Origin: Chamaecrista fasciculata
Lineage: Eukaryota > Streptophyta > Magnoliopsida > Fabales > Fabaceae
Assembly: GCA_003254925.1 (NCBI GenBank)
Contig: QANZ01034327.1
Span: 45,598-109,597, forward strand
Length of the DNA: 64,000 bases
Direction of reading: 5' to 3'
Shown: piece by piece, positions 57,417-64,000 of the stretch
Numbering within the stretch: the first letter of the stretch is position 1
Layout: each line of letters begins with the position of its first letter
Program-made: the position numbers and the translations under genes
The notes under the pieces: model-generated
Database searches by the model: none
What the model was told of the DNA's origin: nothing
Seen by the model: the letters and a program-made list of their open reading frames with translations, nothing else

Positions 57417-57434
57417 TGCATACACAAACACAAG

Positions 57435-58039
57435 TGATACATCACTATTTAGGCGTACGCCTAAACGGCCATCGAACCGGGCCTCTTCTCCCCTCCACAC
57501 CTTGCCAGGCGCACCCGAGCCAATCAGGTGCCCTCTGAACAGTTAGGGGCGGCCGTGATCCATCCAGGGTCTTGGCGCACGCCTCCTACATAACACGCAG
57601 TCACCCACGACTGCCTTGTCCCGCAAACTTCGCTGAGGGAGATCGTGGGTCACGACCTTAGTTACACCCACGTTCTCCAGACTCTGGCGCCCGCCATGCG
57701 ATACGACACGCAATCACCCACGATTGCCTTGCTCCGCAAATCTCGGTCTCCACCATCTCCGCTGGTGGAGATCGTGTCTGGTTACGTGGTCCGCCCCGCG
57801 CGCTGACCACCTCTCTCCCCCCTGCTCTATAAATAGAGCTCAACTCAACAAATCAAGGTTAGCTACTCTTTACACCCCAGAATTCTCTTACTCTCACATC
57901 CCTCTCTTACTAACTTGAGCGTCGGAGTACTCTTCGCAGGGCCCCCCTGTGAAGCTCTTGCAGGTTCTTGTTCGATTCTTGGCTCTAGCAGCCCACATCC
58001 GGTGAACTAGGTAAGTGCTACCCATTTTCTAGTTTATCA
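57435..58039 (+). repeat. 5' LTR of element B
   Basis: About 605 bp from TGATACATCACT to ...GTTTATCA, ends that match the TGAT/ATCA pattern of element A. TATAAATAG at about 57826-57834 is the likely core promoter. The outer boundary is inferred from sequence change and terminal dinucleotides because no second LTR is visible. Confidence 0.55.
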
Positions 58040-58040
58040 T

Positions 58041-58058
58041 TGGCGTCGTCTGTGGGGA
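58041..58058 (+). other. Primer-binding site of element B
   Basis: TGGCGTCGTCTGTGGGGA starts one base after the LTR end, the same spacing as in element A, from whose site it differs at one base. Confidence 0.65.
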
Positions 58059-58177
58059 CTCTCCTCCTCACCTGCTGAACTCTGCGGGCTTTCACGCTCG
58101 CCCTCTATTGCTTTTTTCTTTACAAAAGCTAACTCACCAACGTTTACCTTGTTGAACTAGGTGATCCTCACTTTGCT

Positions 58178-60307
58178 ATGGCTCATAATGACTCCCCTCG
58201 CGATCCCCTTTTGGATGACCCCTCTGATTCCCAGGAGCACGCCCCTGGCTCTCAAGAGGACCAAGAACAGGAGGAACATCGGGAAGAGGGAGCACCCTCT
58301 CGAGTAGCACCACCTACGACCGAGATGGGCGCCACGGGCCAAACTTTCCAAGCTATGGACATCATGTCCATCTTTCGTGGAATGATGAAGGAGCAGACGG
58401 AATATCTTCGTCGCGAATTCCAAAGCCTCTCTGTCCACAGCACACCTCAGGGGTCGAATCCCGGCCGCCGCAACACAACGGCTGGTTCGGCCCAGGAAAA
58501 CGCGCCAGCTGCTGGTTTTGAGGACGAGCCGGGTACCTTTATTCCCCAGAAGGGACCTTTCGCCGTGTCCATCTAGCGTGACATTGTGCCACAGGGCTTC
58601 AAGATGCCCGTCAAAATGGTGCCCTACGACCCAGCTGCAAATCCAAATTTGCACCTGAAGGCGTTCCATGCGAATGTCCAGTTGGCGTCCCTCACAGAGG
58701 GAAAGAAATGCAAGCTCTTTCCCACCACACTCGGTCCAGAAGGACTCCACTGGTACGCCCGCCTACCAGACTACTCAATCCACAACTTCGACGAGCTGGA
58801 GGCCGCCTTTCTCAAGCGCTTCGCCACCAGCATTGTTTACAAGAAACCGTCAACTGTCATGGCGGACCTCATCCAGGGCTCCAGTGAGAGCCTCAGGGAC
58901 TTCCTTAAGCGTTTCTCTGAACGCTGCCACGAGGTGGAGGACCTGGAAGACAACGTGGCCATCCACGCCTTCAAGCAGGGCCTACGCCCAGGGAACGTTT
59001 CCAACGAGTTGGCGCTCGCCAACCCGAAGACCTTGGACGCGCTACTGAAGCAAGTCCGCGATTTCATACTCAAGGAGGACAACCAGGTCGCCTCAAAGAG
59101 CCGCTTCAGTAAACTGAAGGACATGCAGAATAGCCAGACAAGCACCCGGACCCAGAACGCCAGTGGAAACGGTAGTGGAAAATGGAAGAGGCACGATCGC
59201 CCTTCCAACTCATCACCAGGAGCCCAGCGCACGCCCTTCACAGGCAAATTCCCGACCTATCACATCCTCACTGTCTCTAGGTCGGAGATTTTGCGCGCCT
59301 GCGGATCCCTCGACTTCTTCCCGGTAGCTAGGCCGCTCCCGGCCAAGACCGGCCGCCCGCGAGACACGAGCAAACACTGCCGATACCATAACGGCTATGG
59401 CCATACGACGGACGAATGCATCTCCTTAAAAGATGCCATCGAACAACTGATCCGCGACGGCCATCTGGCCGAATATAAACAGAAGAAGCGGCCAGAGTCT
59501 GATGGGGACGCCTCCCACCAAAAGAACAGGAAAGTCACCGAGAGCGGGAGTGGCGGCTCCAAGCACTCTGAGACGCCCGCCCGGAACGTGATAAACACAA
59601 TCTCCGGTGGGATACACAGGCATAAGACTCCCCATAACCGCAAGAACATCATGCGGTCCATCATGTGTATGCACTACACGAGCATCAAACGCTCCCATGA
59701 AGACATCCACGCGCCTATCACCTTCACCCACGATGAGCTGAAGCCCGTTGAATACGACGAGCCCATGGTCATCACGGCGCGCATAGGTGAGATTGACGTA
59801 CGGCGAATATTGGTGGACCAAGGGTCATCCTCGGACATCCTCTACTTCCACGCCTTCGAGCACCTGGGCATCCCCCTGAACGCCCTCAAGCCCTTCAATG
59901 AGCCGCNTCAAGCCTTTCAATGAGCCACTGATCGGCTTCGCCGGGACCAGGACGCCCGCTGAAGGAGTTCTCGAGACCAAGCTCACCCTCGAGGGCGATG
60001 GCGACCCTCCCAGAACAGCTGCTATCTATGCCAGCTTCATCGTTGTAGCCGCACCGTCCGCCTACAATGCCATCCTTGGCCGCTCCAGCCTCAACGCCTT
60101 CAGAGCAGTGATCTCCACTGCTCAGTTACTCATGAAATTCCCTACTCGCTGGGGAACTACTCCACTACCAGTCTGGCTCGAGTCAAGATTGACCCCGGGT
60201 ACCAGACCCGCCAGTTCATGGAAGGAAAACCAGACTGTCCTCCCCCGGAGCTCGCCGGAGAGGACACAGACACGGGCGCATCAGAAATCACGGACCTCCG
60301 CGATGAG
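58178..60307 (+). pseudogene. Element B gag-protease, broken
   Basis: It starts MAHNDSPRDP. Gag capsid features (PNLHLKAFHANVQLASL, CKLFPTTLGPEGLHWY, FLKRFATSIVY) and the knuckle CRYHNGYGHTTDEC precede a protease with ILVDQGSSSDILYF. Gag and protease share a frame, unlike element A. Breaks: TAG at 58574-58576; a single N at 59907 with a 20-bp local duplication that disturbs the frame; and a one-base shift near 60140 after LLMKFPT. The last segment reads TDLRDE and stops at a GT donor at 60308. Confidence 0.8.
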
Positions 60308-60591
60308 GTATGCCACACCAGTGGCTGACGCCCCCTGAATCAGCAGCTAACTCTAATGGGTGGACTAGCCGCCCGGCCTTAAGATTAGTTGCAAGTTTTC
60401 CATTTTCATGTCTGTTATGTTTCAGTTTTTCCCTTCCCCTAAAATGCTTAAGACCCCCATTTGTCATTTCCATGTATGCTCCGACCTACTCATGGCGGAC
60501 ACCTTATTATATCAATGAAATCATTTATTTAATGAAATCATTTTCCATTACAAGATCTCTTTACTTACACATATCTTGTCTCACAAATTAG
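60308..60591 (+). other. Intron-like segment between protease and RT of element B
   Basis: This 284-bp segment runs from GTATGC (60308) to CACAAATTAG (60591). Phase is 0: RDE | VEGARPKPSD. Element A reads straight through the same place (FRDEISNQRPKPTGD). Unspliced, the frame ends in VCHTSG then a stop, giving a gag-protease product. The position matches the known intron of Ogre-type Tat elements. It contains TATCAATGAAAT near 60509. Confidence 0.78.
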
Positions 60592-63500
60592 GTCGAGGGC
60601 GCACGCCCCAAACCTTCGGACACGCTTGTCCAAATTCACTTCCCCGGACACCCGGAGCGAATAGTGAACATTTCTGCGGATCTACCCGCCCAGCAGCAAG
60701 CCAGGCTATCCGACTTCCTGCTCGCCAACGGCGATATTTTTGCGTGGTCTGCGTCGGACATGCCCGGCGTTGACCCCCAGCTGGTCATGCATTCCCTGGA
60801 TGTTGACGACCGCCCTGGCGTTTTTCAAAAGAAGCGAGTCTTGGGATTAGAGCGGCAGCTCGCCGCAAAGGATGAAGTAAACAAACTATGGCGGCCGGGT
60901 TCGTTCGGGAAACCAAATATCCTACCTGGCTATCCAACGTCGTTCTGGTCCCCAAACACAACGGCAAGTGGCGAATGTGTGTTGATTTCACGGACCTGAA
61001 TAAGGCGACCCCCAAGGACCTTCATCCACTCCCTAGCATCAACAAGTTGGTGGACAACACCTGCGGGTACGCCACCTTGAGCTTCCTCGACGCCTTCTCA
61101 GGTTACAACCAGATCAGGATGAATCCTAAGGACGTCGACAAGACGGCCTGCATCACCGAACAGGGCATCTAGTGCTACAACGTCATGCCCTTCGGCTTGA
61201 AGAACGCAGGCGCCACATACCAAAGAATGATGGACAAATTCTTCAAGGACAACATAGGCAAAAACATTGAAGTCTACGTTGACGACATGGTTGTCAAAAC
61301 GAAGGCCGGTGGCGACCACCTGGATGACCTACAGGAAATCTTCCAGATTCTCCGCCATTACCGATTGCGCCTCAACCCTGCCAAGTGCGCTTTCGGGGTC
61401 GCCGGGGGCAAATTCCTAGGCTTCATGATCTCCCAGCGCGGGATAGAAGCCAACCCGGATCAATGTCAGGCCATCATCGACATGGCGTCCCCAAAAACAC
61501 TGCAGGAAGTACAACGCCTCAACGGGCGCATAGCCGCGCTCCACCGCTTCCTGGCAAGGTCGGGCGACCGGTGCTTACCCTTCTTCAAAACTCTTAAAGG
61601 AGGGAAGAACTTCACTTGGACAGCCGAATGTGAACAGGCGTTCCAAGAACTAAAGGCGTATCTGAGCAGACCGCCAATTCTCACTACCCCTACGCCAGGC
61701 AAGCCGATCTATGTATACCTTGCCGCAACCGATGTGGCAGTAAGCTCCGTCTTGATCATCGAGGAAAAAGACGAACAACGACCCATCTACTTTTCCAGCA
61801 AAGTACTCACGGGCACCGAGACCCGGTATCACTTACTTGAAAAGCTGGTGTACGCCCTACTCGTTTCCACGAGAAAGCTGCGACCCTACTATCAACAGTA
61901 CGTGATAATTGTCCGCACCGACCGCCCCATGCGGCAAATCATTCATCAGCCCGACATTGCGGGCCGCCTGGTCAACTAGTTGATCGAGCTTTCCGAATTT
62001 GGCCTCACTTTTAAACCGCAACGTGCAATCAAAGGGCAAGCTCTCGCCGACTTCGTCGCTGAAATGACGCCCGCCACTCCTACCCCCATCGTGTGGAACC
62101 TCTACATTGATGGGGCCTCGTCCGCCAAGCTTCGCGGTGCAGATGTTATTGTCGAGTCCCCTGACGGTTACACTATCGAGCAGGCCATCGACATACGCTT
62201 TCCGGCCACAAACAATCAGGCCGAGTATGAAGCACTCATCGCTGCCCTCGAGCTCTCCATGGGCATGGGCGCCCTGGACGTTCACGTCTATAGCGACTCC
62301 CAGCTGGTAGTTGGCCACATGAAAAGAGACTTTGAGGCCAAGGAGCCCACTATCCTCAAATACGTGGAGAAGGAAAAATACATACTCCGCCATCACATCC
62401 GGGCCGCCCAGTTCTCCCACGTCCTGCGTTCTAAGAACACCAGGGCAGACGCTTTGGCAAAATTGGCCTCTAAGCCGAACGCCCGTGGCCGTTCATCTAT
62501 CATTCGCACCACCCTGGAACGCCCATCCATTGAAGGACCCATGGTCCTAGCTATTGCGACAACAACTGATTGGCGCACGCCAATCATGTCATACATCAGG
62601 GATGGCACTCTCCCACCAAACAGGAACGAAGCTGGCAAGGTCGTACACCGGGCTGCCCACTACTTCCTTTGGGGGAACGACCTTTATCGACGAGGTCACT
62701 CCATGCCTTACCTCAGGTGCGTGGGACCAGATGATGCACGCCTCATCCTTGAAGAGCTCCACGAAGGACTCTGCGGCTCGCACCAAGCAGCACCCACATT
62801 GAAGCGCAAAGTCCTCATCTCGGGGTACTATTGGCCCTCCGTTATTCGGGACGCCACAGCGCTGGTGAAAACCTGTAGAAAGTGCCAGGAGCACGCTAAT
62901 CACATCCACATCCCAGGAGAGGACATGCGCCCAATGGAATCCCCTTGGCCCTTCGACGTATGGGGGATCGACATCCTCGGACCATTCCCGACCGCCACCG
63001 GCCAGCGGAGGTTCCTTATCGTCGCGATCGACCTTTTCACTAAATGGATTGTGGCTGAACCGGTCAAATCCATCAGCTCTGCCCAGATGAAAACTTTCGT
63101 CCTGCAGAACATATTGTCTCGCTTTGGCGTTCCCCAGCGAATCATCAGCGACAACGGCCGCCAATTCATCAGCGAATCCTTCCGCGATTTCTGCGCTAAG
63201 TATGACATCTCCCTTGGCAATACCTCAGTCGAGCACCCCTCGACTAACGGGCAAACCGAGCTCGCCAACCGCATCATCCTGAACGGGTTGAAGCGCAGAC
63301 TCGACAACGCCAAAGGCCGTTGGGCAGACGAACTCCCAACCGTCCTGTGGTCTTACCGTACTACACCCCAAGAGTCTACAGGCGAGGCACCATACACCCT
63401 TACCTATGGGTCGCCCGCCATGATCCCAGCCGAGACCGCCTTTCTCTCCGACAGAGTCTTGTACAACAATGAGGAGGCAAATCGAGGCTGTCGGGCGATC

Positions 63501-63739
63501 ACCTTAGACGAACTTGAAGAAGTACGTGAAATCGCCAGCATCCGGCAGGCTGCCTACAAGGAGCGCATGGCGAAGTACTTCAACAAAAGGGTCAAACATC
63601 GGTCCTTTGACATTGGCGATCTCGTACTTCGCGACGTCGCCAACGATCGCTTGAACCGCTCACACGGCAAGCTACACCCAAACTGGGAAGGTCCATACCG
63701 CATCGTCAAGGTTATCCCCGGTGGCGCGTACATGCTTTC
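60592..63739 (+). pseudogene. Element B RT-RNase H-integrase, broken
   Basis: The RT segment (MCVDFTDLNKATPKDLHPLP, YVDDMVV) is interrupted by a one-base shift near 60886 and a TAG at 61170-61172 (before CYNVMPFGL). Gypsy RNase H follows, then a TAG at 61977-61979 at a position where element A has Trp. Next are the archaeal-type RNase H (LYIDGASSAKLRGA, NNQAEYEAL, YSDSQLV, TRADALAKL) and integrase (HEGLCGSHQ...CRKCQ, IDILGPF, ISDNGRQF, EHPSTNGQTE, NWEGPYRI). The reading ends at 63739, where a copia LTR begins. Confidence 0.82.
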
Positions 63740-64000
63740 TGTTGGGAATCCTAGGCGCCTAAGGCAGCGGAAGCAAAATAAAATTGAAAATAACGCCTAG
63801 GTCCTATGATTCCCGAACGGATCCGCTAGTAGAATTTAAAACTTTTGGTTAGTGTTATACCTCAGAGTTTCGAATCAATCGGTTGAACGGGCGAGTTCCA
63901 CGGAGTCCACTCCCAAAGTTCTCCCTCTACCAGTAATCCACACGAACAGTTTCCTTGATCACCGAGGTGCTAGCCTCCAAATTCTTTTCTCAAAAGAATT
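63740..64000 (+). repeat. Copia-type LTR 5' segment, copy 2
   Basis: It begins TGTTGGGAATCCTAGGCGCC inside the integrase C-terminal coding region of element B and continues to the window edge. It is nearly identical to 56599-56860, with small differences (e.g. around 63870-63885), so the two insertions belong to one recent family. Confidence 0.65.

Larger units (their letters stand above)
55925..57434 (+). repeat. Long LTR segment, TGTCACGACC family, copy 2
   Basis: It begins TGTCACGACCCCCTCCATGG and matches the complement of copy 1 at its start. It is interrupted by a copia-type LTR segment (56599-56918). Five copies of CTGGGCGTTACGTATCGCCG (plus TCCCC) lie at 57156-57416. It ends where the LTR of element B begins. 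Confidence 0.65.
57435..63739 (+). mobile_element. Ty3/gypsy Tat-lineage retrotransposon B, degenerate and interrupted
   Basis: LTR, PBS, gag, protease, RT, two RNase H domains and integrase occur in order on the plus strand. The protein-level relationship to element A is close, but base composition is markedly richer in C at third positions, so it is a different family. Several stops and frameshifts break it. A copia-type LTR truncates it near the integrase C-terminus at 63739. The 3' LTR lies outside or is missing. Confidence 0.85.

Noticed and set aside
61857-62420. Minus-strand open frames over element B (also 58157-58750, 62589-63164)
   Set aside because: They are antisense shadows of the integrase, RNase H and gag coding sequence.
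56599-64000. A single copia element with two LTRs
   Set aside because: The sequence between the two LTR starts is Ty3/gypsy gag-pol with its own LTR and PBS.

Overview
This is a nuclear plant (eudicot-type) window. The evidence is spliceosomal GT-AG introns, a NAP1-related histone chaperone, a QUA2/PMT-type methyltransferase, a PPR gene, two nuclear tRNA-Leu genes, and Ty3/gypsy Tat-lineage, Ty1/copia-type, SINE, LINE, Helitron-like and Mutator-like repeats. The sequence does not let me name a species. The AT-rich first half holds the host genes. The second half is mostly nested transposable elements.

Layout, 1-25 kb: an AT-rich block with small fold-back elements and a 184-bp Helitron-like element. 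Then an intact ten-exon NRP (NAP1-related) gene on the minus strand (7597-11102). Next come two fold-back elements, a LINE 3' fragment, and a Mutator-like element with an exact 9-bp target duplication that carries a two-exon GRF zinc-finger gene (13391-14910). An intact six-exon probable methyltransferase gene follows on the minus strand (15837-18121). A PPR gene broken by one frameshift and one stop (19825-21854) lies between tRNA-Leu(AAG) on the minus strand and tRNA-Leu(CAG) on the plus strand.

Layout, 25-35 kb: no recognisable host gene. There is a 253-bp assembly gap, two more copies of the Helitron-like family, a 1.4-kb inverted-repeat element, and microsatellites.

Layout, 35-64 kb: Tat-lineage Ty3/gypsy element A on the minus strand has one LTR, a PBS, gag, protease, RT, RNase H, integrase, and a spliced antisense accessory ORF. 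It is followed by a long stretch of another LTR family (TGTCACGACC start) and a 2.5-kb fold-back Mutator-like element with 0.8-kb arms, telomere-like internal repeats and an exact 9-bp target duplication. Then come a SINE inserted next to a Helitron-type 3' end, a second TGTCACGACC LTR segment interrupted by a copia-type LTR, and Tat-lineage element B on the plus strand. Element B is broken by several stops and frameshifts and is cut by a second copia-type LTR at the window edge.

The most unusual observation is that elements A and B each carry one GT-AG intron-like interruption of pol, at different places. B has it between protease and RT, and A has it between RT and RNase H. Each element is uninterrupted where the other is split. 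Both intron-like segments contain a TATCAATRAA poly(A)-signal-like motif. I found no CRISPR array or operon, and nothing I can firmly call a wholly new system.
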